Shown one piece after another: positions 22,036-30,492 of a stretch of DNA of 64,000 bases. Position numbers and translations under genes: made by a program. Source of the DNA: Aspidapion aeneum (lineage: Eukaryota > Arthropoda > Insecta > Coleoptera > Brentidae); the NCBI GenBank assembly GCA_963576565.1, contig OY755045.1:37778667-37842666 (forward strand). The letters run 5' to 3'. The notes below the pieces were generated by a model that was given only the letters and a program-made list of their open reading frames with translations, did no database searches and was not told the origin of the DNA. Every line of letters starts with the position of its first letter. The stretch's first letter is position 1.

Positions 22036-23352
22036 GTGTAAGTTCATTGTAAGTGCATTATGCATTACAACGAAGATAAAATAACTGCGCCTCCACCAAT
22101 TTTTACCACGCGGGTTTTATTTTTTGTTTAACGCTCTTGCAGCTAGCGTTTTTTGAGGGTAATGGAGTGGAATATTAGGTCCTAAAATTTATTTTCTTAT
22201 CCAAATCGGTTTTAAACATAAATGTAAATTATTATCATAGAAAAGTTATCACAATAAAAGACACAGGAGCAGAGGCTCATAGCTCGCTGGAGAGAAATGA
22301 CCTTAGGTCTTACAGAATAACCAGTAGGTACAGCATTTAGGTATATCGTAGTTTAAGCCTATTGAGACAACATTACGTTTGGGTAAGTCTAAATATACGT
22401 GTAACAAATTATAGTTGGCGTTTTGTTTCCATAGCGGCCAAATTTCTCTATAATTTACTTTTTTAACCTTAGAAGGCATTAACAAATATCAAACAAAACA
22501 AAATTTTTATTTTTTTATCAGAAGTGGGAAGACTTAAAAATATTTTTAAAATTTTTATTTCTTGATTTAAAACATAACTTGCAACTTTTAGATGTTGTTT
22601 TAAAAGTTAATCAAAAAGTAAAAACTTCTTTGCAAAAAACTTTTGCCGTATAAGAAACCTCGCAAACGTCAGTGATTGTTGCAATTGGAAAAAATTCCTT
22701 TTCCTTAAAACTTTGAAAAAGTTAAAACAATAAAATACTTTTTAATTAGTTGGTAGAAAACTGTAGAAAAATTCCGAAGTAGTCGTTTATATACGTGGGT
22801 AAGTATAAGAAAACGCAAGAAACTTTTTGCGCTTCGAAAATTATTTTCCAAGAAATTATTGTTGTGATATGAAAGTAAGCTTTTCCATACAGGGTGTATT
22901 TTAAATGATGTACCAAAGTTTATGGGTTGATGAATAAAGGCAAAAGTAGACAGAAAGTTTAAATTACTTTTGGTCGGAAGTTTCTTGTTTCCAAGTTAAA
23001 GCATTTTCAGACTTACATACAGAAGAGTGTAGAAAAACTGTATATTTTAAAAATCATTATTTCTGATCTCTCTATTCTATTCTGATCAAAAAATTTTCTA
23101 TTGCTTATTCCAAACAATTGTTAAGGAGATTCAATGTAGCCAACTAATTTTTGCAATCGGTGTCAAATTGTCAGTTTTTTTAAAGAATCATTATTTTATT
23201 TTAAAAAAATGAGATTTTTGTACATATCTAAAGGCCACTTAATAGATACAGAAAATAGTATTATTAGCACTACAATAATTAAAAAATCATTTGTTAAAAA
23301 AGAAACAGATTTTTGGTAAAAAAAAATATAATAATTTGAACACTCATTTTTA
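22036..23352. other. Unassigned stretch with one CAGGGTGT terminus
   Basis: AT-rich and non-coding. TACAGGGTGTATTTTAAATGATGTACC at about 22889 resembles the ends of the inverted-repeat elements at 33345 and 57826, but I see no matching opposite end here. Confidence 0.4.
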
Positions 23353-23357
23353 CCTCT
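23353..23357. repeat. Target-site duplication of the BEL/Pao element, left copy
   Basis: CCTCT directly before the first LTR base. The same five bases directly follow the other LTR at 30488-30492. Confidence 0.9.
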
Positions 23358-24018
23358 TGGTGAGGTTAGGCCTTCTGTAGAAAATAAAATATACCGAAGG
23401 ACCACTCGAGATAGCTCGAGAAAAACGTGGGGGAGTTAAGAGGGACTGTATCTTTCCACAGGGCTCCAACAGGGAAAAAAGAGCCTAAAAACTTAAATAC
23501 TAAAAATAGCGCAGCAATGAAAAATTATCAAGAAACGACTTACCATTAGATGTCTTTTGTAGCTGCTTGGCTGGCCAGCCCGATTATACGCGAAGTACCA
23601 GACTCTCCATTGTTCTATAGTTTAAAATGTTCCAAACACTAATATCTAATAAACTAAAGCGTAAAATTAATAGTTTCCACAATTTTAATATAAAATAATA
23701 GCGGTGCGGTGACTTTCCTTGCACGAGGCGCGTGGTTGAGTCGTTCGCCCAGACAATCGGCGTTTTCGTCTGCTAGGCCGAATTTAGCCGCTTATCTCAA
23801 ATCCTTCATTGCTGGAAGAAGCGCGCGAAGTTTAAATTTAAAATATGGAAAGATATAGCGTAAAGTAAATCAAAATAATATTCTAAAAACGCTTGTAAGC
23901 GTAGAAAATGTAACCCAAAAAGATTTAAAAACTAAGAGAGATAGCTTCTCTAATTTTAAGTGAAAATTAGAGAATATAATTATTTACAAAACTAAAAACA
24001 AGTTGGGAAACTTGTTCA
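23358..24018 (-). repeat. BEL/Pao 3' LTR
   Basis: 661 bp. It differs from the other LTR by three substitutions that I can see (in ATTATCAAG, GGTTGAGTCG and GATTTAAAA) and a 3-bp insertion (AAACAAGTTG). It contains a strong hairpin at 23946-23974 (TTCTCTAATTTT paired with AAAATTAGAGAA) present in both LTRs. Confidence 0.95.
23946..23974. promoter_or_regulatory. Perfect 12-bp hairpin inside the LTR
   Basis: TTCTCTAATTTT, a 5-nt loop, AAAATTAGAGAA. It lies about 45 bp inside the start of the LTR in element sense (minus strand), the area where U3/R signals lie. Whether it is a terminator-like, dimerisation or regulatory structure is not shown by the sequence. Conserved in the second LTR near 30418-30446. 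Confidence 0.5.
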
Positions 24019-24035
24019 TTCGGCCCACCAAAATG
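24019..24035 (-). promoter_or_regulatory. Polypurine-tract-like site
   Basis: Directly upstream of the 3' LTR in element sense the minus strand reads TTTTGGTGGGCCGAA. It is only partly purine, but it is in the expected place for plus-strand priming. Confidence 0.4.
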
Positions 24036-24039
24036 AGCA

Positions 24040-25611
24040 TCATTTTTCGGTAGGTGAATCTGAATCAATTGGAAGGGGGCAAAGCTTGACTAAAGGTCGT
24101 TTAAAGATACCGGACGCGGTACGAACATTTGCCACCCTAGCGTGCCCATCAGGCCCTTTAAAAATTTCAATAATGCGACCTACCCGCCATTGAAGGGGCG
24201 GTGATAACTCGTCTTTGATAAGAACGAGGGTACCTATTTTTGGCTCTGCGCATGGTTCCAACCATTTATTTCGTACTTGAAGGGTATGTAAAAATTCTTG
24301 GCTCCAACGACGCCAAAAATCGGCTTGTATTCGTTGGACCAAGTTCCATCGCGATAACCGATTCTCAGGTTTACTTGAAAAATCTTCATCAGGAACAGAA
24401 ACTAAAGGTCCATGTGTTAAAAAATGCCCCGGTGTTAAAACCTGTAGATCGTTACAGTCGGTAGATTGCGGGGTCAAGGGGCGAGAATTTAAAATCGCCT
24501 CAATTTGACAAAGAACCGTGTACAACTCCTCATAACTTAGAATTTGCGAGCCAATGGTACGAATTAAGTGAGTTTTTACTGATTTTATCCCTGACTCCCA
24601 AAGACCGCCGAAGTGGGGAGCTGATGGAGGGATAAAATTCCAGGCGATAGCTTGTGGCGTGCAAGCATTTCTTGCAAGATCAAGCAATTCTTTGCTTGAT
24701 TTAACGAAATTTGTGCCATTATCTGAAAAAATAGTTTTTATGTAACCTCTTCGGGCAACAAAGCGACGTAGCGCAGCTAAAAAAGCGTCCGAAGTTAGAT
24801 CTGATACTAACTCGAGATGTAAAGCTTTAGTATTTAGACAAATAAAAAGGCAGATATATGCTTTTTGTGTTTTTACACCTCTGTGTTTACTGAGAGTGAT
24901 AGGTATAGCACCACTAAAATCTACTCCACTAAAAGTAAAAGGCTTTTGTGGAATCAAGCGGTAGGACGGAATTTGTCCCATGATTTGCTCATAAGAATGC
25001 GGTTTGACGCGAAAGCAACGAACACATTTGGATAAAACCGTTTTAATTAAGCGTTTGGCAGATAAAATCCAAAAAATTTGACTAATGAGATATTGGACTG
25101 TTTGCACTCCAACATGCAAATATTTTTTGTGCATATATTCAATAAAAATATAAGAAAGTCTACTTTCCTTGGGTAAAAGAAGAGGATGTTTTTGTCCGTA
25201 AGAAATAGTCATGGCTTGTTGAATGCGTCCTCCAACTCTTATAAGACCATCCTGGTCTAAAAAGGGATTCAATTTTTGGATGGGTTTTATGCATTTTTTC
25301 TGGTTTTGAAGATTAAGAATTACTTCAGAAAAGTATTTTTGTTGTTCGTGCTTAGCCAAACATTTTAAAGCGTTAAAGAGATCGATATAATCTATATTTG
25401 TCTTTTTTCTGACGTCTGCGTATAGTCTACAATTATTTATGAATCGTAAACTGCGGGCTAAAAGTAGTTGAATAGCGTAAAAATCGGATTTATTATTTAA
25501 AAGCGAATCTAAAAAATTTTCCGTTATTCGATCACAAGAAATCAGAGCAACATTTTTTCGTTCCTCAGTCTCTAAACTGTCATTTATTTTGACGGGGTTT
25601 TTGTTGGCCAT
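24040..25611 (-). CDS. pol: BEL/Pao integrase (pol C-terminal part)
   Basis: 523 codons. It would insert the element's cDNA into the host genome. A zinc-binding HH-CC region shows H161 and H166, then C196 and C199 (SKCVRCF). The catalytic core carries the DDE triad: D231 in FSGVDFSG, D297 in FSDNGTNF and E339 in GLWESGIK. The C-terminal part (about residues 420-515) holds an RNKW segment and VLIKDELSPPLQWRVGRI, the DUF5641-type domain usual in BEL/Pao. The first ATG lies inside the end of the preceding frame (28-nt overlap), so it is probably not a true start: the natural protein would be one polyprotein and the frame changes in an A/C run near 25590. All three catalytic residues are intact. 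Confidence 0.92.
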   Translation of the reverse strand: MANKNPVKINDSLETEERKNVALISCDRITENFLDSLLNNKSDFYAIQLLLARSLRFINNCRLYADVRKKTNIDYIDLFNALKCLAKHEQQKYFSEVILNLQNQKKCIKPIQKLNPFLDQDGLIRVGGRIQQAMTISYGQKHPLLLPKESRLSYIFIEYMHKKYLHVGVQTVQYLISQIFWILSAKRLIKTVLSKCVRCFRVKPHSYEQIMGQIPSYRLIPQKPFTFSGVDFSGAIPITLSKHRGVKTQKAYICLFICLNTKALHLELVSDLTSDAFLAALRRFVARRGYIKTIFSDNGTNFVKSSKELLDLARNACTPQAIAWNFIPPSAPHFGGLWESGIKSVKTHLIRTIGSQILSYEELYTVLCQIEAILNSRPLTPQSTDCNDLQVLTPGHFLTHGPLVSVPDEDFSSKPENRLSRWNLVQRIQADFWRRWSQEFLHTLQVRNKWLEPCAEPKIGTLVLIKDELSPPLQWRVGRIIEIFKGPDGHARVANVRTASGIFKRPLVKLCPLPIDSDSPTEK

Positions 25612-27275
25612 TTATCGCAAGATTCTTGTAAAAAACTAGGGGCGGCCCACCATAGGGGATGATTTAAAAGCTCACTCGGCGAGCAGCCGCGGCTGGCTAC
25701 ATCGGCACTATTGAGAAAGGTGGGGGTATATAACCAACATTCTGGATTAATATTATCTTGGATAAGACTAACACGATTTGCGACAAAAGTTTTCCATTTA
25801 CTTGGATGGGATTTTATCCAGTGTAAAACAACCATTGCGTCCGAAAAAGCGTAAATATTATTTATTGTGAACCTTTTTATGAATATATCATATGTGTATT
25901 TTAAGACCTCAGATAAAAGAGTAGCGGCTAGAAGTTCTATTCTCGGAATACTAACAAATTTTTTAAGTGGAGCGATGCGACTTTTCGCAAGAACAAAATA
26001 TATGTGATATTTAGCGTTTCGTAAGACGCGTAAGTATATTACGCATGCGTACCCTCGTTCACTCGCATCACAAAAACCACAGAGATCGATGGATTCGGCG
26101 TTGGTGATGTCAATGTGGCGGAGTAAACTAAATTTTTCTAAAACTTGAAATTCAGACTGATAGAGTGTCCACTGACGAACTATTTCTAAAGTAGGCGTGG
26201 CGTCCCAGGAAATACCAAGTAACCAAATTTGTTGAATCAAATATTTTAAAGTGAATGTTACTGGGGTAAGATACCCATGGGGGTCATAGCAGCGTGCTAA
26301 AAAAGAGAGAAGCGTCCTTTTAGTACAGCTTTGCTGATTAGGTAATATGTTAAATCGAAACTCGTCGTAGGAAGGATGCCAGCACAGGCCTAAGACCTTA
26401 GTGACGTCATCCGAATCGAGAGATAAAACTGCGGGGTTGACTAAGGAGGGATCTAAATGAGAGATCACTTCTGAGCGATTGCTAGACCATTTGTGTAATT
26501 TCAAGCCAGCGTTTCCTAATAACTCCGTAAGCTCATGCTGCAAATTTAACGCCTCTTGAACCGTTTTACATGAAGTAGTGACGTCATCAATATAGGTATC
26601 GTTAAGTATAACTTTAGCAGCGTGAGGGTAGTTATCATATTCGGACTCAGCGAAGTGCTGAAGGGTGCGTAAAGCGAGATATGGTGAACAGTTCACTCCG
26701 TAAGTGACAGTTCGTAGTTTAAAAACGGAAACTTTTTCATTAGGGTTAAACCGCCAAAATATTTTTTGGTATTTTTTATGATCAGGGTTGATATTTATAC
26801 CACGATACATTTTTTGAATATCGCAGGTGAGCGTCACAGGGTTAAGGCGAAAATGTAATAATATTTGAATAATATCTTTTTGTAGTTTTGGACCCGATAA
26901 TAATACTTGATTAAGCGAAATATGCGTAAAGGGGTCAGTAATACTCGCATTAAAAACTACCCTTGTCTTAGTAGTGATAGCTTCATTTTTAACAACAGCG
27001 AAATGTGGAATGAAATAGCTGTCTGAATCGTCTTCTTTTTCTGAGTCATAGTCCATATGACCCAATTCCAAATATTCATTCATAAATTTAGAATATTCAC
27101 AATACAAGTTTTTATCGCGAAGCAGTTTTTTTTCTAAAGATAAGAAACGATTTAGCGCGACTTGTTTTATTGCGGGAAACTGCAGTGGATTTTCAAATGT
27201 GCGAAAGGGAGACAGTATACCGGCCGTCTTGATTACGCGACACGCTCTGTTTAAAATAATTTTCACACATTTCAT
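25584..27275 (-). CDS. pol: BEL/Pao reverse transcriptase and RNase H (pol middle part)
   Basis: 563 codons. It copies the genomic RNA into DNA and removes the RNA strand. Reverse transcriptase: conserved D152 in LTCDIQKMY and the YIDD motif at residues 228-231 (LNDTYIDDVT). The connecting region with KWSSNR and YDPHGYLTPV is typical of the peptidase-A17-annotated BEL/Pao pol. RNase H: D403 in FCDASERG, E447 in PRIELLAA, D479 in AFSDAMV and D525 in NSADVASRG. All listed catalytic residues are present. The first 20 or so codons read in a frame that overlaps the protease frame, so the annotated ATG is likely not a real start; homology begins around residue 21. The frame ends early by a shift near 25590. 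Confidence 0.93.
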   Translation of the reverse strand: MKCVKIILNRACRVIKTAGILSPFRTFENPLQFPAIKQVALNRFLSLEKKLLRDKNLYCEYSKFMNEYLELGHMDYDSEKEDDSDSYFIPHFAVVKNEAITTKTRVVFNASITDPFTHISLNQVLLSGPKLQKDIIQILLHFRLNPVTLTCDIQKMYRGININPDHKKYQKIFWRFNPNEKVSVFKLRTVTYGVNCSPYLALRTLQHFAESEYDNYPHAAKVILNDTYIDDVTTSCKTVQEALNLQHELTELLGNAGLKLHKWSSNRSEVISHLDPSLVNPAVLSLDSDDVTKVLGLCWHPSYDEFRFNILPNQQSCTKRTLLSFLARCYDPHGYLTPVTFTLKYLIQQIWLLGISWDATPTLEIVRQWTLYQSEFQVLEKFSLLRHIDITNAESIDLCGFCDASERGYACVIYLRVLRNAKYHIYFVLAKSRIAPLKKFVSIPRIELLAATLLSEVLKYTYDIFIKRFTINNIYAFSDAMVVLHWIKSHPSKWKTFVANRVSLIQDNINPECWLYTPTFLNSADVASRGCSPSELLNHPLWWAAPSFLQESCDKWPTKTPSK

Positions 27276-28665
27276 CCTCTGGTTTCAAATGAGTTTTTTG
27301 GGGGACGCAGTCGGTTTCCCAAAATTTTGAAATTAATTGCGAAAGCGAGTCATTTTCATTTTGACAAAAAAGAGCATTAATTGGCGGGGTAGAAATTAAG
27401 GGTTGATTTATTTGTCCCATCAAAATATAGCCGAAAATAGTTCCCATAGCAAAGGGATGATTTGGATCATCGCTAGCGATTTTTTCACCCTGTATAATTA
27501 GTGGAAATAGATCCATACCAATTAGTAAATTTACAGGCGAAGGGTTGTAAAAAGTGGGATCTGCTAAGGGTAAATTTTTTATAAAATGCCAATTTTCTGT
27601 ATTTATTTTTACTGACGGTAAATCAGTACAAACTTTTTGCAAAATAATCGCTTGCGTAGACACAAAAATATCTGGTTTTTGAAAATTACAAATTTTAATA
27701 AAAATCGATCCTAGATCAGAAGTAAGAGAGTTGCCTCCAACCCCCTGTATATCTGAACATAAGGGTTGTCTGGGAAGGCCCAATTGTTGCGCTAATTTTT
27801 GAGAACAAAAAGTGTTTTGCGAACCGCTGTCTAAAACGGCTCTAACTGTTTGAAAGTTACCGCGGACATCTTGAATTTTTACTAGGATAGTTGACAATAA
27901 AACTTGCGATTGCGCAGAAATAAAACCACAATGCGTGGGGTTAGAACCCGAAGGAGTTGCGATTGGTACTTGTGAATTAGAAGACGTCGAAGTAAAATTT
28001 TGATTATTTTGAGAAGAGGCACTTTGAGTGAAATTAGTTTGAGTAGAGTAATTTTGAAGCGGACAACCAGTAGCCGGGGATCTAAAACTTTGCTGGCTGG
28101 CGAAGTAACCACGTGGTGCACTACTTGGAGATGCGTTGGGAGAAATATTAGAGAGATTTTGTGAGAAATTCACGTTAGCATCAAAATGTGATCTATTTTG
28201 ATTTTGAGAATTAAAGTAATTAGACTTTCGCTCAAAATGAATTAATGAGTGATGTCTTTGATTACCAGGGCAATAGCGACATGAGCGTAGACTTTGACAA
28301 GAATTTGTTAAATGTATTGAGCTTAAACAATTTAAACATAGTTTTTTATTTTTAGCGTAAGCATAGCGTTCGTAGGCAGATTTACCTTTAAATGCGTGAC
28401 ATAAATATATTGAATGTGTGTTAGAATCATAAAAAGCGCATCTATCTTTAGAATGAGTATTTTCCGTACCAAGTAGCGTTTTTGTATAATAAGGCGAGGC
28501 GTTATTTTTATAAAACTGTTTATTATTTTTAAATCTATTTTTAGATTGTAGCGAATAAAGCGAATTACATTGAGTTTCAAGGAAATTATAAATTTCTTGA
28601 TATTTGGGCATTTCATTAGACCTAGAATTAGCTAGTTCAAAGCGCGAAAGTAGTACCTCAGGCAA
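27193..28665 (-). CDS. pol: BEL/Pao gag C-terminus, zinc knuckles and aspartic protease
   Basis: 490 codons from the first ATG, but the open frame reaches further upstream to about 28745, where it joins the gag frame by a 1-nt shift. Residues 75-135 hold cysteine/histidine clusters of the nucleic-acid-binding region: C76...H84...C89, then CLNC at 110-113, C123, C129 and C132. The first cluster has tyrosine (CAFY) where a second cysteine is usual. A low-complexity Asn/Gln/Ser stretch follows (about 145-240). The retroviral-type aspartic protease has its catalytic DSG at residues 279-281 (RAVLDSGSQ) and a LIGMDLF segment. The frame ends in DGRYTVSLSHI, where the reverse transcriptase should start, at a second frame break near 27205. 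Confidence 0.88.
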   Translation of the reverse strand: MPEVLLSRFELANSRSNEMPKYQEIYNFLETQCNSLYSLQSKNRFKNNKQFYKNNASPYYTKTLLGTENTHSKDRCAFYDSNTHSIYLCHAFKGKSAYERYAYAKNKKLCLNCLSSIHLTNSCQSLRSCRYCPGNQRHHSLIHFERKSNYFNSQNQNRSHFDANVNFSQNLSNISPNASPSSAPRGYFASQQSFRSPATGCPLQNYSTQTNFTQSASSQNNQNFTSTSSNSQVPIATPSGSNPTHCGFISAQSQVLLSTILVKIQDVRGNFQTVRAVLDSGSQNTFCSQKLAQQLGLPRQPLCSDIQGVGGNSLTSDLGSIFIKICNFQKPDIFVSTQAIILQKVCTDLPSVKINTENWHFIKNLPLADPTFYNPSPVNLLIGMDLFPLIIQGEKIASDDPNHPFAMGTIFGYILMGQINQPLISTPPINALFCQNENDSLSQLISKFWETDCVPQKTHLKPEDEMCENYFKQSVSRNQDGRYTVSLSHI

Positions 28666-28727
28666 TTTATCTAGTAAAATGTTGGCGAGCGGAAAACACC
28701 ATTGATCAGTGTCGTAATTTAGAGTTT

Positions 28728-29450
28728 TTAAAGCCTCAATGTTTTCTGAAAAACATCAAGCAGCGTGCGCAGCGTTTCTGGATTGTCGTCTTTGAGAGCG
28801 GGAAAATTATACACGGAGCGCCAATAAGTTTGAGCCGATAAGCGGGGGTTATGATAGCGTTTTAGAAGCGTATTGTAAGCGATTATATAATTAGCGTCGG
28901 TTATTTGTAAATGTTTAATTACGTTTAAAGGCGGTCCTTTTAGGTAGGACAGTAACAAATTAAATTTAGCGTTTGTAGGAATACTAGGATTATTGTGTAC
29001 AGAACTATTGTACATATCTAGAAAGGTTGGAAACTTAGTGATGTCGCCATGAAATTCGACAATGCGCAGTCTTGGCATTAAAGACGCCATAAAGCGGTCT
29101 GGATCAGAAGAATTTGAAATTTGCGTTAAGTTTTGAGGTTGAGGAGCTTCAATTTTCACCTCAAATAGTTGTTTTTGAATTCTTTTAATATCATAGAAGC
29201 TGTCGTCAAACTCAGTAAGGCGTTCATTTTCTTCTTCCAGTCTCTCCGGACTTGCTGAATAAGCCTCTATTATTTGATTTTGATAAATAAAAAATGTTTC
29301 TTTCATTTCATCAAGGTCGATAAGTCGAACCTGTAAACACGGTTTTTTTGTATCATCCGTTAGGCAAGCATTAGCTAAGTTATGAAGAGTATTAATGCGA
29401 TTATGTTGCACATTACGGAGTGCTTCTAACTTCTTAAGTTGCGTACTCAT
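28728..29450 (-). CDS. gag: BEL/Pao gag N-terminal part
   Basis: 240 codons. Encodes the structural protein that packages the element RNA. The N-terminal third is charged and probably helical (many Leu/Glu/Lys). From about residue 126 it carries a DUF1759-type gag domain: LRIVEFHGDITKFPTFLDMY, then LLLSYLKGPPLNVI and LLKRYHN. The ATG at 29448-29450 is the first in the frame, about 380 nt downstream of the 5' LTR, and fits a gag start. The frame ends prematurely at a TAA (28728-28730) because of a 1-nt loss near 28745; homology continues in the neighbouring frame. Confidence 0.9.
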   Translation of the reverse strand: MSTQLKKLEALRNVQHNRINTLHNLANACLTDDTKKPCLQVRLIDLDEMKETFFIYQNQIIEAYSASPERLEEENERLTEFDDSFYDIKRIQKQLFEVKIEAPQPQNLTQISNSSDPDRFMASLMPRLRIVEFHGDITKFPTFLDMYNSSVHNNPSIPTNAKFNLLLSYLKGPPLNVIKHLQITDANYIIAYNTLLKRYHNPRLSAQTYWRSVYNFPALKDDNPETLRTLLDVFQKTLRL

Positions 29451-29829
29451 TGTAATGTTTTTAAAAAACTCCGTTAAAACAGGTGAACGATTAGTTTCCG
29501 AAATTTTTAATATTTAAAAATTAAAAGCGTTTAAAAAGAAAAGAAAATAGACGTTAAAAATGTAAACAAGTCTCATTTACATCTCTAATATTGTTTACAG
29601 CGTATTTGTTGAAAACTTTTCCTACGTGCAGGCGACACAAAGCCAAAAAGAGGTAGGAAATGCGCGAAAACAATGCGCGTTCGGTACTTTTTTACTTGTT
29701 ATTTTTACTGCTAGCACAGCAAAAAGATCAAGGTCATGCGTATTTATTAAAAATTTTATTTTTAACAAAATGCGATTTAGACTTTAATTTTTCCCGGGGT
29801 CCTGTTATCAGGCTCGAACCTGGACCAAA
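29451..29829 (-). promoter_or_regulatory. BEL/Pao 5' leader with putative primer-binding site
   Basis: The untranslated leader between the 5' LTR and gag. Two bases inside the LTR the minus strand starts TGGTCCAGG (29827-29819), where TGG can pair with a tRNA CCA end, as for a primer-binding site. Farther on it reads GGTTCGAGCC, which resembles a tRNA T-arm in sense orientation, so the match to a tRNA 3' end is short and the primer tRNA cannot be named. Confidence 0.5.
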
Positions 29830-30487
29830 TGGTGAGGTTAGGCCTTCTGTAGAAAATAAAATATACCGAAGGACCACTCGAGATAGCTCGAGAAAAACGT
29901 GGGGGAGTTAAGAGGGACTGTATCTTTCCACAGGGCTCCAACAGGGAAAAAAGAGCCTAAAAACTTAAATACTAAAAATAGCGCAGCAATGAAAAATTTT
30001 CAAGAAACGACTTACCATTAGATGTCTTTTGTAGCTGCTTGGCTGGCCAGCCCGATTATACGCGAAGTACCAGACTCTCCATTGTTCTATAGTTTAAAAT
30101 GTTCCAAACACTAATATCTAATAAACTAAAGCGTAAAATTAATAGTTTCCACAATTTTAATATAAAATAATAGCGGTGCGGTGACTTTCCTTGCACGAGG
30201 CGCGTGGTTGCGTCGTTCGCCCAGACAATCGGCGTTTTCGTCTGCTAGGCCGAATTTAGCCGCTTATCTCAAATCCTTCATTGCTGGAAGAAGCGCGCGA
30301 AGTTTAAATTTAAAATATGGAAAGATATAGCGTAAAGTAAATCAAAATAATATTCTAAAAACGCTTGTAAGCGTAGAAAATGTAACCCAAAAAGATATAA
30401 AAACTAAGAGAGATAGCTTCTCTAATTTTAAGTGAAAATTAGAGAATATAATTATTTACAAAACTAAAAAGTTGGGAAACTTGTTCA
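29830..30487 (-). repeat. BEL/Pao 5' LTR
   Basis: 658 bp, starting TGGTGAGG and ending TTGTTCA on the plus strand. It should hold the promoter and the transcription start in minus-strand sense. Nearly identical to the 3' LTR. Confidence 0.95.
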
Positions 30488-30492
30488 CCTCT
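30488..30492. repeat. Target-site duplication of the BEL/Pao element, right copy
   Basis: CCTCT, identical to 23353-23357. Confidence 0.9.

Larger units (their letters stand above)
23358..30487 (-). mobile_element. Full-length BEL/Pao LTR retrotransposon
   Basis: A 7130-bp element with LTRs at both ends, TG...CA termini and a perfect 5-bp target duplication (CCTCT at 23353-23357 and 30488-30492). Reading on the minus strand the order is 5' LTR, leader of about 380 nt, gag with a DUF1759-type domain, zinc knuckles, aspartic protease, reverse transcriptase with YIDD, RNase H, integrase, polypurine-like tract and 3' LTR. That order and the peptidase-A17-style pol region identify BEL/Pao rather than Gypsy or Copia. 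The near identity of the LTRs shows recent insertion. Three frame breaks (near 28745, 27205 and 25590) separate the four open frames. Confidence 0.95.

Noticed and set aside
24240..24464. Plus-strand frame of 74 codons
   Set aside because: It is antisense to the BEL/Pao integrase, which has full domain support.
29804..29830. tRNA gene suggested by GGTTCGAGCC next to the LTR
   Set aside because: It lies at the primer-binding-site position of the retrotransposon, and no cloverleaf can be completed around it.
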